Part shown: in pieces, positions 51,501-62,800 of the stretch
Position numbering within the stretch: position 1 is the first letter of the stretch
Layout of the letters: each line of letters begins with the position of its first letter
NCBI RefSeq assembly: GCF_032854445.1
Contig: NC_088296.1
Coordinates: 11,754,706 to 11,818,705 of the forward strand
Source: Liolophura sinensis
Lineage: Eukaryota > Mollusca > Polyplacophora > Chitonida > Chitonidae
DNA: 64,000 bases
Reading direction: 5' to 3'
The notes under the pieces: generated by a model
Told to the model about the DNA's origin: nothing
Database searches by the model: none
The model's input: the letters and a program-made list of their open reading frames with translations, nothing else
Translations under genes and position numbers: made by a program

Positions 51501-54500
51501 GATTTTTTTGGTATAGGATAATTTCATGTATAGACTTTAAGTTTAACATTTCAAAAGTTTCAGCTGATGACTTATTGTTAGGTTTGTCTAGGATAAGTTT
51601 TGCAGCAGTTTTTTTGAAGTTTATATACTCGATCAAGTAGGCCTTTGGAACAGCTGCCCCAAATTGGGACAGCATATATTAAATGAGGAAGGACAAAACT
51701 ATTATAAAATAATAGTATTCTTTTAAAGGGAAAAAAGACTTCTGCCTCCTCAGTACTGACAATAGCTTAGACACAGTACTGCCCACTGAGTCAATGTGAC
51801 TCAGCCATGAAAGTGTATGGTCTATATGCAGGCCAAGAAGCTTCAAATTTTGCACATTTTCAATTGTCTGGCCATTGACTGTGACATTGAGTGAATGCTG
51901 ATGACAATTTTTTAATTTCTGGGTAGTTCTAATAAGGATGGACTTCGTTTTGGACACATTAAGAAGCGTTTTATTTTCAAAGCACCACTGGTTAATAAGT
52001 TCCATATTAGAGTTTAATTCTGACTGAATTTCGGATCATTGTTCAACAGCATTTCTATAGTCGATCATGATGGGTCCTACGATTTTGTCGTTGTCTATTG
52101 CTTTACGACAATTTTCGGACATTTTGATCAGAGCAGTGAAACAGGAATCCTGGGGGCGGAAGCCAGATTGGTTGTTGTTTCAGACATTTTGGTAAGAACA
52201 GTGAAACAGGAATGCCGGGGGCGGAAGCCAGGTTGGTTGTCATTTCGGACATTTTGGTAAGAACAGTGAAACAGGAATGCCAGCGGCGGAAGCCAGGTTG
52301 GTTGTCGTTTCAGACATTTTGGTAAGAACAGTGAAACAGGAATCCCAGCGGCGGAAGCCAGGTTGGTTGTCATTTCGGACGTTTTGGTAAGAACAGTGAA
52401 ACAGGAATGCCGGGGGCGGAAGCCAGGTTGGTTGTCGTTTCGAACATTTTGGTAAGAACAGTGAAACAGGAATGCTGGGAGCGGAAGCCAGACTGTTTGT
52501 CGTTTCAGACATTTTGGTAAGAACAGTGAAACAGGAATGCCAGCGGCGGAAGCCATGTTGGTTGTCATTTCGGACATTTTGGTAAGAACAGTGAAACAGG
52601 AATGCCGGGGGCGGAAGCCAGGTTGGTGGTCGTTTCGGACATTTTGGTAAGAACAGTGAAACAGGAATGCTGGGAGCGGAAGCCAGACTGGTTGTGGTTT
52701 CAGACATTTTGGTAAGAACAGTGAAACAGGAATGCCGGGGGCTGAAGCCAGGTTGGTTGTCGTTTCGAACATTTTGGTAAGAACAGTGAAACAGGAATGC
52801 TGGGGGCGGAAGCCAGACTGGTTGTCGTTTCGGACATTTTGGTAAGAACAGTAAAACAGGAATGCCGGGGGCGGAAGCCAGGTTGATTGTCATTTCAGAC
52901 ATTTTGGTAAGAACAGTGAAACAGGAATGCTGGGGGCGGAAGCCAGGTTGGTGGTCGTTTTGGACATTTTGGTAAGAACAGTGAAACAGGAATGCCGGGG
53001 GCATAAGCCAGGCTGGTTGTTGTTTCGGACATTTTGGTAAGAACAATGAAACAGGAATGCCAGCAGCGGAAGCCAGGTTGGTTGTTGTTTCGAACATTTT
53101 GGTAAGAACAGTGAAACAGGAATGCTGGGGGCGGAAGCCAGGTTGGTGGTCGTTTCAAACATTTTGGTAAGAACAGTGAAACAGGAATGCCGGGGGCGGA
53201 AGCCAGGTTGGTTGTCATTTCGGACATTTTGGTAAGAACAGTGAAACAGGAATGCCGGGGGCTGAAGCCAGGTTGGTGGTCGTTTCGGACATTTTGGTAA
53301 GAATAGTGAAACAGGAATGCCGGGGGCGGAAGCCAGGTTGGTTGTCATTTCGGACATTTTGGTAAGAACAATGAAACAGGAATGCCGGGGGCGGATGCCA
53401 GGTTGATTGTCATTTCAAACATTTTGGTAAGAACAGTGAAACAGGAATGCCGGGGGCGGAAGCCAGGTTGGTTGTTGTTTTGGACATTTTGGTAAGAACA
53501 GTGAAACAGGAATCCCAGCGGCGGAAGCCAGGTTGGTTGTCGTTTCGAACATTTTGGTAAGAACAATGAAACAGGAATGCCGGGGGCTGAAGCCAGGTTG
53601 GTTGTCGTTTCGAACATTTTGGTAAGAACAGTGAAACAGGAATGCCGGGGGCGGAAGCCAGGTTGGTTGTCATTTCGGACATTTTGGTAAGAACAGTGAA
53701 ACAGGAATGCCGGGGGCGGAAGCCAGGTTGGTTGTCGTTTCGAACATTTTGGTAAGAACAGTGAAACAGGAATGCTGGGAGCGGAAGCCAGACTGTTTGT
53801 CGTTTCAGACATTTTGGTAAGAACAGTGAAACAGGAATGCCAGCGGCGGAAGCCATGTTGGTTGTCATTTCGGACATTTTGGTAAGAACAGTGAAACAGG
53901 AATGCTGGGGGCGGAAGCCAGGTTGGTGGTCGTTTCGGACATTTTGGTAAGAACAGTGAAACAGGAATGCTGGGAGCGGAAGCCAGACTGGTTGTGGTTT
54001 CAGACATTTTGGTAAGAACAGTGAAACAGGAATGCCGGGGGCTGAAGCCAGGTTGGTTGTCGTTTCGAACATTTTGGTAAGAACAGTGAAACAGGAATGC
54101 TGGGGGCGGAAGCCAGACTGGTTGTCGTTTCGGACATTTTGGTAAGAACAGTAAAACAGGAATGCCGGGGGCGGAAGCCAGGTTGATTGTCATTTCAGAC
54201 ATTTTGGTAAGAACAGTGAAACAGGAATGCTGGGGGCGGAAGCCAGGTTGGTGGTCGTTTTGGACATTTTGGTAAGAACAGTGAAACAGGAATGCCGGGG
54301 GCATAAGCCAGGTTGGTTGTTGTTTCGGACATTTTGGTAAGAACAATGAAACAGGAATGCCAGCAGCGGAAGCCAGGTTGGTTGTTGTTTCGAACATTTT
54401 GGTAAGAACAGTGAAACAGGAATGCTGGGGGCGGAAGCCAGGTTGGTGGTCGTTTCAAACATTTTGGTAAGAAAAGTGAAACAGGAATGCCGGGGGCGGA

Positions 54501-57500
54501 AGCCAGGTTGGTTGTCATTTCGGACATTTTGGTAAGAACAGTGAAACAGGAATGCCGGGGGCTGAAGCCAGGTTGGTGGTCGTTTCGGACATTTTGGTAA
54601 GAATAGTGAAACAGGAATGCCGGGGGCGGAAGCCAGGTTGATTGTCATTTCAGACATTTTGGTAAGAACAGTGAAACAGGAATGCTGGGGGCGGAAGCCA
54701 GGTTGGTGGTCGTTTTGGACATTTTGGTAAGAACAGTGAAACAGGAATGCCGGGGGCATAAGCCAGGTTGGTTGTTGTTTCGGACATTTTGGTAAGAACA
54801 ATGAAACAGGAATGCCAGCAGCGGAAGCCAGGTTGGTTGTTGTTTCGAACATTTTGGTAAGAACAGTGAAACAGGAATGCTGGGGGCGGAAGCCAGGTTG
54901 GTGGTCGTTTCAAACATTTTGGTAAGAACAGTGAAACAGGAATGCCGGGGGCGGAAGCCAGGTTGGTTGTCATTTCGGACATTTTGGTAAGAACAGTGAA
55001 ACAGGAATGCCGGGGGCTGAAGCCAGGTTGGTGGTCGTTTCGGACATTTTGGTAAGAATAGTGAAACAGGAATGCCGGGGGCAGAAGCCAGGTTGGTTGT
55101 CATTTCGGACATTTTGGTAAGAACAATGAAACAGGAATGCCGGGGGCGGATGCCAGGTTGATTGTCATTTCAAACATTTTGGTAAGAACAGTGAAACAGG
55201 AATGCCAGGGGCGGAAGCCAGGTTGGTTGTTGTTTTGGACATTTTGGTAAGAACAGTGAAACAGGAATCCCAGCGGCGGAAGCCAGGTTGGTTGTCGTTT
55301 CGAACATTTTGGTAAGAACAATGAAACAGGAATGCCGGGGGCTGAAGCCAGGTTGGTTGTCGTTTCGAACATTTTGGTAAGAACAGTGAAACAGGAATGC
55401 CAGCAGCGGAAGCCAGGTTGGTTGTCATTTCGAACATTTTGGTAAGAACAGTGAAACAGGAATGCCAGGGGCTGAAGCCAGGTTGGTTGTCGTTTCAAAC
55501 ATTTTGGTAAGAACAGTGAAACAGGAATGCCAGGGGCTGAAGCCAGGTTGGTTGTCGTTTTGAACATTTTGGTAAGAACAGTGAAACAGGAATGCCAGGG
55601 GCTGAAGCCAGGTTGGATGTCGTTTCGAACATTTTGGTAAGAACAGTGAAACAGGAATGCCGGGGGCGAAAGCCAGGTTGGTTGTCGTTTCGGACATTTT
55701 GGTAAGAACAGTGAAACAGGAATGCCGGGGGCGGAAGCCAGGTTGGTTGTCATTTCGGACATTTTGGTAAGAACAGTGAAACAGGAATGCCGGGGGCGGA
55801 AGCCAGGTTGGTTGTCGTTTCGGACATTTTGGTAAGAACAGTGAAACAGGAATGCTGGGGACGGAAGCCGGGTTGGTTGTCATTTAAGAGATTGTTGCTG
55901 GAGATGAACTCATAGAGACAATCATGTGTGTGGCGTTCTAGAATTTTTGACAGTACAGGTAAGATGGAGATAGGTCTGTAGTTCTCAATCTTTGAAGGAC
56001 CAGATGTGTGTAATGGTATAACTTTTGATTGCTTCCAGCTTTGCGGAAATATACCTGTGGAAATACAGAGGTTGAAGATTTTTGTAATAGCAGGGGTAAT
56101 TATCACGGCACTTGATTTGAGGAAGTGAGGACTAATCCCATCTAAGCCTGTGCTTTTTTGTTGTATTAAAGTTCAGGAGATAAGTATTTACATCCATCTC
56201 TGTAATAAGAAGGATTGAAAACGTCTTACCTACTGGTTTTCTTTTGGAGATAAATTCAGATTATTCTAAGTGAGGAGACTGGATCAACAGTTGGGTCAGG
56301 AACGAGACTGACAGCAGCTTTGACAAAGAATTTATTCAGTTGCTTAGCCACTGCTTCAGGATCCTGAGGTTTATTACTTTTGACATCAGACTGCGAGTGA
56401 ATGGGGACAGATGGATTTGAACTGGGAGAGAGCTTTTCAATGATTTTCCCGGAGTTTCTTTGCTTGTCATTTTGTATTGTTTCAGAGACAAAATCGCGCT
56501 TTGCTTTGCGAATTAGACTGTTAACATTGTTTTCTAAGCTGTTTCGATTCTTGTGGATCAAATAAGGTTTCGGGTTATAGACTTTTTTTTTTTTTATTGA
56601 TAACATTTATGAATAACTGAGTCCATTGACTACTGGCGGAATTGGGGTCTGTGCAGGTGTCAATGAAAGACCAGTCTTCTGCAGGGAGCTCACTACAGAA
56701 TGAGTTTGGATCAAAGTTTTTCCTTGCTCTGTATGCGATGGTTTTGTGAGAATTTGATTTACGTTTGAAGTTACGTTTAGGTGCCATAAACATGGCAAAG
56801 ATGGCCAATTAAATTAAGGTTTAGCTTGTTGTGAAAGTAGATGTTTTGTGGGCCTGTTGAACATATGTGCTCCATTAAGGTCTTCGTCTGTTGTGTAATT
56901 CGAGTAGGGCTGGATATCAGTTGGTGCAGGATTCCTAACCAGTTAGGAGGCACATTTTCTTCGAGGTTAATACTGAAATCTCCAAGCGGAATGATTTCTT
57001 TTTCTTCACAATATAGGGTCTCAGGTATATGCTAAAAATCGGGAATCCATGTCCATGTGGAAGGTGCATTAGTGGGTCTGTAAATAAAACTGAGGATAAA
57101 AGGTTTGGAATTAGGTAGTTCAATTTCTAACCAGATGATTTCAAGAGACTCATTTTCCAGGTCCAGTCACCTAATGTATGGAACTGTTTCTGAGACATAC
57201 ACTAAAACAACCCCCTCCCCCTCCACACCCCCCCCCCCTTCTTTCTTCTTCCTATCTTTTCTCTCAAAAACAAATCCAGGAATTTCAACTAGTTTTTTTT
57301 AAAAAAAGGTTTTGGTTAGTCTGAAAATATCTATTTCTTGCTTTCTTTTGGTGAGTAAAATGTCCACTTATTCGACTAACACGTAACAGACGATATACAT
57401 TCAGGTGACCAATTCTTAGACCATGACTGGGTAAGCCAAGTTCAGCACTGCATGTAAGAAAGTTCGATTTAAGTTTCCATAGTTTGGAATTGTAGTAGGT

Positions 57501-58598
57501 TGGGAAAATTGTGCTCTTATCAATGTCAGATTTACATGGACCATAAGTAAACATTCTAAGATAGTGCATCTGATCAAATCTAATAAGGTAAGTAAATATA
57601 TTAATCATATCTAAGCAGCTATATTGAAGCATTCGGTCACATAAAATAACAGATGAGGCCGATGTATCACAGGGTTCATTAATTATATCAGAAGCACAAA
57701 GACTCACATTCACGGGGCTCTCAGGGAAGCTTGCATGACCATTAATACATGTATTTACATCATTTGTTCATGGGGCCACGCCCAGCTCTACCCTGAAGTA
57801 ACTGGCATTGTTCTCTGTCTCTGGCATGCGCTTCGTATGTTGATTTTCTTCACAGATTGGTGTTTTATTTACAGATTCATTGTCTGGTATGGTAATTCCA
57901 TTACTTGGAGGTGATCTTGCAGTACATTATAACAGTTAAACAAGGAGACAACTGGAAAACCTCTGACATCTTTATCAGTCAAATTCTACATGATGAAAGA
58001 TTTATTTATTTATTTATTTGATTGGTGTTTTACGCCGTACTCAAGAATATTTCACTTATACGACGGCGGCCAGCATTATGGTGGGAGGAAACCAGGCAGA
58101 GCCCGGGGGAAACCCACGACCATCCGCAGGTTGCTTGCAAACCTTCCCACATACGGCCGGAGAGGAAGCCAGCATAAGCTGGACTTGAACTCACAGCGAC
58201 CGCATTGGTGAGAGACCACAGAGGCCCCCACATGATGAAGGAAACAGACCAACTATTTTCCATTTGGCAAATCAAATTCGATCGTTAACCAAATAATCAT
58301 CGCTAATTATTACCTTGTGGGTCACAGAACTTGATAAGCATGGTTGAGTCATCTTCCTGGGTAACATCTGACAACTCTCCACCTCCAGATCGGCGCTTGT
58401 TTTCGAAATACAGCTGTATGGTCTCCTTTGAAACTTTTTCAGTAAGCCCAGAAACCAGAACACCGTCTGTCAAATTTGTTGGTTTTCTCTCTGTTTTGCA
58501 TGAGCTATTGGCTTCTTCCGTGTATGGTGATATCAATAAAGGTTTACCTCCTATCTTTATACCTCCCGAATTTCCAAATGCAAGTACTCTCTCAGCAA
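45477..58598 (-). CDS. Multi-RRM protein gene, PARP10/PARP14/IFI35-type RRMs (partial)
   Basis: Exons 58,314-58,598, 50,002-50,247, 47,364-47,600 and 46,298-46,380 join without frame breaks. They encode the end of one RNA-recognition-like domain and three further ones. The family signature LYFENKRRSGGG / LYFESKRRSHGG is typical of RRMs in PARP10, PARP14 and related immune proteins. Three successive introns are phase 1 and cut each RRM near the same place, suggesting growth by exon duplication. No macrodomain, WWE or ADP-ribosyltransferase domain is in the window, and the 5' part lies to the right. PARP14-like function (antiviral or ADP-ribose signalling) is only an inference. Confidence 0.75.
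46298..46380 (-). CDS. RRM gene exon encoding the end of the last RRM
   Basis: Acceptor TTGCAG, donor GTGAGC, phase 1 to 0. It encodes LDEVLQHNHVLEKQKLSLCV and HYDCLGL, the helix 2 and last strand that complete the RRM begun in the exon at 47,364-47,600. Confidence 0.72.
46404..46664 (-). mobile_element. tRNA-type SINE, diverged
   Basis: tcacttatatgacggcaacc core and a head revcomp of gctagcactctaaccactcc. Confidence 0.8.
46665..47080. other. RRM gene intron, nothing recognised
   Basis: Unique-looking intronic sequence. Confidence 0.5.
47085..47345. repeat. 26-bp alternating minisatellite beside a splice donor
   Basis: About ten units of acacatgcatgcatatgggt plus acacat. It is mostly alternating purine-pyrimidine, nearly self-complementary, open in many frames of both strands, and ends about 17 bp from the donor at 47,362-47,363. 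Confidence 0.93.
47364..47600 (-). CDS. RRM gene exon (most of the last RRM)
   Basis: 237 bp, phase 1 to 1, acceptor ATTCCAG and donor G|GTAAAA. It encodes LAKFQQSCKERPLERCYLSV, then IRVTNLDPKITKDALHLYFE with SKRRSHGGPV and YALVHFINHA, which are the beta1, alpha1, beta2 and RNP1-like parts of an RRM. Confidence 0.85.
47793..47965 (-). mobile_element. 5'-truncated SINE with 12-bp target duplication
   Basis: The body 47,805-47,953 is flanked by cacagagaatga on both sides (47,793-47,804 and 47,954-47,965). It is truncated close to the same point as the SINE at 1145. Confidence 0.9.
47968..48170 (-). repeat. Dispersed repeat copy
   Basis: Inverse orientation of the 8855-9055 family (tgaagctcgcatctt, aattgtatgcttaaatt). 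Confidence 0.6.
48392..48693 (-). mobile_element. Full-length SINE with 13-bp target duplication
   Basis: The body 48,405-48,680 is flanked by ccttttaatggta at 48,392-48,404 and 48,681-48,693. Complete head and tail. Confidence 0.92.
48694..49305. other. RRM gene intron; dispersed repeat at 48,820-48,935
   Basis: The repeat is the inverse of the 3135-3260 family (caaccaatgtagttttgtc). Otherwise nothing was recognised. Confidence 0.5.
49306..49443 (-). mobile_element. 5'-truncated SINE
   Basis: tttacgccatactcaagaat through ccttcccacgtac; a small deletion removes the tacgacgg stretch. Confidence 0.83.
49555..49740. repeat. Imperfect inverted repeat, ~75-bp arms
   Basis: gaacggacgtccatgaggag on the left pairs with ctcatggatgtccgttc on the right, and the outer parts (catacatccacgag / agggatgtaggc) also pair. 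No coding support. Confidence 0.65.
49775..49965 (+). repeat. Dispersed repeat, relative of 30,235-30,425
   Basis: gacatttatttgcctctaaa and attttaggtcatttagggtg are shared. Confidence 0.6.
50002..50247 (-). CDS. RRM gene exon (end of one RRM, start of next)
   Basis: 246 bp, phase 1 to 1, acceptor TGTTTCAG and donor G|GTGAGT. VVNSVLSRNDHEVNGVKLKV closes the RRM from the 58.3-kb exon, and CKVFIQGVNSNTTRECLIMY with YMLLFGESV opens the next. Confidence 0.85.
50248..50535. other. Intron start; degenerate repeat
   Basis: gggtggaggaaaccaaagtg at about 50,325 resembles a worn SINE core. No gene was seen. Confidence 0.45.
50536..50805 (+). mobile_element. Full-length tRNA-type SINE
   Basis: Head gcctctgggctcagttggtt, box B gagttcaagtccagct, tail caatcaaatcaatcaatcaa. 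Confidence 0.9.
51251..52005 (-). pseudogene. LINE reverse transcriptase, C-terminal part
   Basis: Frames LINQWCFENKTLLNVSKTKS and LKLLGLHIDHTLSWLSHIDS (post-palm region) are followed, after frame breaks, by SLNDHYPDYM and AAVQWNSLPASSVKSCKNLH, the usual C-terminal end of these elements. Confidence 0.85.
52125..55890 (-). repeat. 65-bp satellite inside LINE reverse transcriptase (about 58 units)
   Basis: The unit (acattttggtaagaacagtg through ggcggaagccaggttggttg) encodes the RT block NDNQPGFRPRHSCFTVLTKM. 65 is not a multiple of three, so successive units cycle through three frames, all open. Blocks of about 20 units (1,300 bp) and 7 units (455 bp) are repeated nearly verbatim. Confidence 0.95.
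55884..56106 (-). pseudogene. LINE reverse transcriptase, N-terminal part
   Basis: ITKIFNLCISTGIFPQSWKQ and NYRPISILPVLSKILERHTH match the first RT blocks, ending at NNLLNDNQPGFRPQ where the array begins. Confidence 0.9.
56256..57715 (-). pseudogene. LINE endonuclease/linker region, decayed
   Basis: Disconnected frames include NSLIRKAKRDFVSETIQNDK, KPQDPEAVAKQLNKFFVKAA and SAELGLPSHGLRIGHLNVYR. The order matches the segment before RT in these LINEs. Stops and shifts separate them. Confidence 0.75.
57716..57987. other. RRM gene intron, nothing recognised
   Basis: Between the LINE 5' end and a SINE. Confidence 0.45.
57988..58239 (-). mobile_element. SINE with internal head deletion and 10-bp target duplication
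   Basis: acatgatgaa flanks both sides (57,988-57,997 and 58,230-58,239). The head lacks box A between gtgagag and accacagaggccc. Confidence 0.9.
58314..58598 (-). CDS. RRM gene exon (end of one RRM, most of next)
   Basis: 285 bp, phase 1 to 1, acceptor CATTTTAG and donor G|GTAATA. AERVLAFGNSGGIKIGGKPL closes an upstream RRM. TDGVLVSGLTEKVSKETIQL with YFENKRRSGGGELSDV and STMLIKFCDPQ forms the next. A proline/charged linker (YTEEANSSCKTERKP) joins them. Confidence 0.87.
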
Positions 58599-58794
58599 CT
58601 AAAATGTCAAATTGTAAGAACAACAAAAAAAAAAGTGTTAATATCACCTGCAAAAATTACTGCAATCCTGTTTCATTATGAGATATTTTTCAACATATTT
58701 AATTCTTTTCTATGTACAAAAGATGTAAGCTACTTAATAGACTTAATACAAAATGAAGTCAATTCTCATACAAAATTTACACCCACAATTAAAA

Positions 58795-61700
58795 CCAATA
58801 CAAGATAAAATACCAGTATGGAATGGGACTTAAAACCAACACAAGATAAAATACCAGTATGGAAAGGGACTTAAAACCAACACAAGATAAAATACCAGTA
58901 TGGAATGGGACTTAAAACCAACACAAGATAAAATACCAGCATGGAATGGGACTTAAAACCAACACAAGATAAAACACCAGTATGGAAAGGGACTTAAAAC
59001 CAACACAAGATAAAATACCAGCATGGAATGGGACTAAAAACCAACACAAGATAAAATACCAGCATGGAATGGGACTTAAAACCAACACAAGATAAAATAC
59101 CGACATGGAATGGGACTTAAAACCAACACAAGATAAAATACCAGTATGGAATGGGACTTAAAACCAACACAAGATAAAATACCAGCATGGAATGGGACTT
59201 AAAACCAACACAAGATAAAATACCAGCATGGAATGGGACTTAAAACCAACACAAGATAAAATACCAGTATGGAATGGGACTTAAAACCAACACAAGATAA
59301 AATATCGACATGGAATGGGACTTAAAATCAACACAAGATAAAATACCAGCATGGAATGGGACTTAAAACCAACACAAGATAAAATACTGGCATTGAATGG
59401 GACTTAAAACCAACACAAGATAAAATACCAGCATGGAATGGGACTTAAAACCAACACAAGATAAAATACCGACATGGAATGGGACTTAAAATCAACACAA
59501 GATAAAACACCAGTATGGAATGGGACTTAAAACCAACACAAGATAAAATACCAGGATGGAATGGGACTTAAAACCAACACAAGATAAAATACCAGCATGG
59601 AATGGGACTTAAAACCAACACAAGATAAAATACCAGCATGGAATGGGACTAAAAACCAACACAAGATAAAATACCAGCATGGAATGGGACTTAAAACCAA
59701 CACAAGATAAAACACCAGCATGGAATGGGACTTAAAACCAACACAAGATAAAACACCAGCATGGAATGGGACTAAAAACCAACACAAGATAAAACACCAG
59801 CATGGAATGGGACTAAAAACCAACACAAGATAAAATACCAGCATGGAATGGGACTTAAAACCAACACAAGATAAAACACCAGCATGGAATGGGGCTTAAA
59901 ACCAACACAACATAAAATACCAGCATAGAATGGGACTTAAAACCAACACAAGATAAAATACCAGCATGGAATGGGACTTAAAACCAACACAAGATAAAAC
60001 ACCAGTATGGAAAGGGACTTAAAACCAACATAAGATAAAATACCAGCATGGAATGGGACTAAAAACCAACACAAGATAAAATACCAGCATGGAATGGGAC
60101 TTAAAACCAACACAAGATAAAATACCGACATGGAATGGGACTTAAAACCAACACAAGATAAAATACTGGCATTGAATGGGACTTAAAACCAACACAAGAT
60201 AAAATACCGACATGGAATGGGACTTAAAACCAACACAAGATAAAATACCGACATGGAATGGGACTTAAAATCAACACAAGATAAAACACCGACATGGAAT
60301 GGGACTTAAAACCAACACAAGATAAAACACCAGGATGGAATGGGACTTAAAACCAACACAAGATAAAATACCAGCATGGAATGGGACTTAAAACCAACAC
60401 AAGATAAAATACCAGTATGGAATGGGACTTAAAACCAACACAAGATAAAATACCAGTATGGAATGGGACTTAAAACCAACACAAGATAAAATACCAGCAT
60501 GGAATGGGACTAAAAACCAACACAAGATAAAATACCAGCATGGAATGGGACTTAAAACCAACACAAGATAAAATACCGACATGGAATGGGACTTAAAACC
60601 AACACCAGATAAAATGCCCAGTATGGAATGGGACTTAAAACCAACACAAGATAAAATACCAGCATGGAATGGGACTAAAAACCAACACAAGATAAAATAC
60701 CAGCATGGAATGGGACTTAAAACCAACACAAGATAAAATACCGACATGGAATGGGACTTAAAACCAACACAAGATAAAATACCAGCATGGAATGGGACTT
60801 AAAACCAACACAAGATAAAACACCAGTATGGAAAGGGACTTAAAACCAACATAAGATAAAATACCAGCATGGAATGGGACTAAAAACCAACACAAGATAA
60901 AATACCAGCATGGAATGGGACTTAAAACCAACACAAGATAAAATACCGACATGGAATGGGACTTAAAACCAACACAAGATAAAATACTGGCATTGAATGG
61001 GACTTAAAACCAACACAAGATAAAATACCAGCATGGAATGGGACTTAAAACCAACACAAGATAAAATACCACCATGGAATGGGACTTAAAACCAACACAA
61101 GATAAAATACCAGTATGGAATGGGACTTAAAACCAACACAAGATAAAATACCGACATGGAATGGGACTTAAAATCAACACAAGATAAAATACCAACATGG
61201 AATGGGACTTAAAACCAACACAAGATAAAATACCACCATGGAATGGGACTTAAAACCAACACAAGATAAAATACCAGTATGGAATGGGACTTAAAACCAA
61301 CACAAGATAAAATACCGACATGGAATGGGACTTAAAATCAACACAAGATAAAATACCAACATGGAATGGGACTTAAAACCAACACAAGATAAAATACTGG
61401 CATTGAATGGGACTTAAAACCAACACAAGATAAAATACCAGTATGGAATGGGACTTAAAACCAACACAAGATAAAATACCAGCATGGAATGGGACTAAAA
61501 ACCAACACAAGATAAAACACCAGCATGGAATGGGACTTAAAACCAACACAAGATAAAATACCGACATGGAATGGGACTTAAAATCAACACAAGATAAAAC
61601 ACCAGCATGGAATGGGACTTAAAACCAACACAAGATAAAATACTGACATGGAATGGGACTTAAAATCAACACAAGATAAAACACCAGGATGGAATGGGAC

Positions 61701-62800
61701 TTAAAACCAACACAAGATAAAATACCACCATGGAATGGGACAAAACCAACACAAGATAAAATACCAGTATGGAATGGGACTTAAAACCAACACAAGATAA
61801 AATACCAGTATGGAAAGGGACTTAAAACCAACACAAGATAAAATACCAGCATGGAATGGGACTTAAAACCAACACAAGATAAAATACCAGCATGGAATGG
61901 GACTTAAAACCAACACAAGATAAAATACCGACATGGAATGGGACTTAAAACCAACACCAGATAAAATACCAGTATGGAATGGGACTTAAAACCAACACAA
62001 GATAAAACACCAGCATGGAATGGGACTTAAAACCAACACAAGATAAAATACCGACATGGAATGGGACTTAAAATCAACACAAGATAAAACACCAGCATGG
62101 AATGGGACTTAAAACCAACACAAGATAAAATACCAGCATGGAATGGGACTAAAAACCAACACAAGATAAAATACCGACATGGAATGGGACTTAAAATCAA
62201 CACAAGATAAAACACCAGCATGGAATGGGACTTAAAACCAACACAAGATAAAATACTGACATGGAATGGGACTTAAAATCAACACAAGATAAAACACCAG
62301 CATGGAATGGGACTTAAAACCAACACAAGATAAAACACCAGTATGGAAAGGGACTTAAAACCAACACAAGATGAAATACCAGCATGGAATGGGACTAAAA
62401 ACCAACACAAGATAAAATACCAGGATGGAATGGGACTTAAAACCAACACAAGATAAAACACCAGCATGGAATGGGACTTAAAACCAACACAAGGTAAAAT
62501 ACCGACATGGAATGGGACTTAAAATCAACACAAGATAAAACACCAGCATGGAATGGGACTTAAAACCAACACAAGATAAAACACCAGTATGGAAAGGGAC
62601 TTAAAACCAACACAAGATAAAATACCAGCATGGAATGGGACTAAAAACCAACACAAGATAAAATACCAGGATGGAATGGGACTTAAAACCAACACAAGAT
62701 AAAATACCGGCATTGAATGGGACTTAAAACCAACACAAGATAAAACACCAGCATGGAATGGGACTTAAAACCAACACAAGATAAAATACCAGTATAGAAC
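58795..62800. repeat. 41-bp minisatellite, about 98 units
   Basis: Unit aaaccaacacaagataaaat plus accagcatggaatgggactta. Variant positions (cagcatgg, cagtatgg, cgacatgg, ctggcattg) recur in blocks, indicating higher-order duplication. It lies upstream of the last RRM exon seen, so probably intronic. Minus-strand frames (VFYLVLVLSPIPCWYFI) are repeat artefacts. Confidence 0.97.

Larger units (their letters stand above)
50941..57715 (-). mobile_element. Broken non-LTR retrotransposon (jockey/CR1-like LINE)
   Basis: Read on the minus strand: endonuclease remnants from 57,715 (GLRIGHLNVYRLLRVSRI), a linker region (56,256-56,800), the reverse transcriptase N-terminus (55,884-56,106: FPQSWKQSKVIPLH, ENYRPISILPVLSKILERH), a 65-bp array, then RT remnants (KAIDNDKIVG) and the C-terminal thumb and tail (51,251-52,005: LLNVSKTKSILIRTT, YSAAVQWNSLP). 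The palm with the catalytic aspartates is deleted between about 52,075 and 52,020. The element ends in AATAAAG and an (ATT)n tail at 50,941, the CR1/L2 style. Multiple stops make it inactive. It lies in an intron of the RRM gene, same strand. Confidence 0.85.

Noticed and set aside
52128-55883. Frames up to 350 codons reading TTNLASAAGIPVSLFLPKCP
   Set aside because: They are the 65-bp LINE-derived satellite read through three frames. The underlying sequence is reverse transcriptase, not a new repeat protein.
4637-58239. tRNA genes at the SINE heads (gcctccgtggctcagttggt with a box B)
   Set aside because: The heads continue directly into the SINE body, lack a closed acceptor stem and terminator, and recur many times with target duplications.
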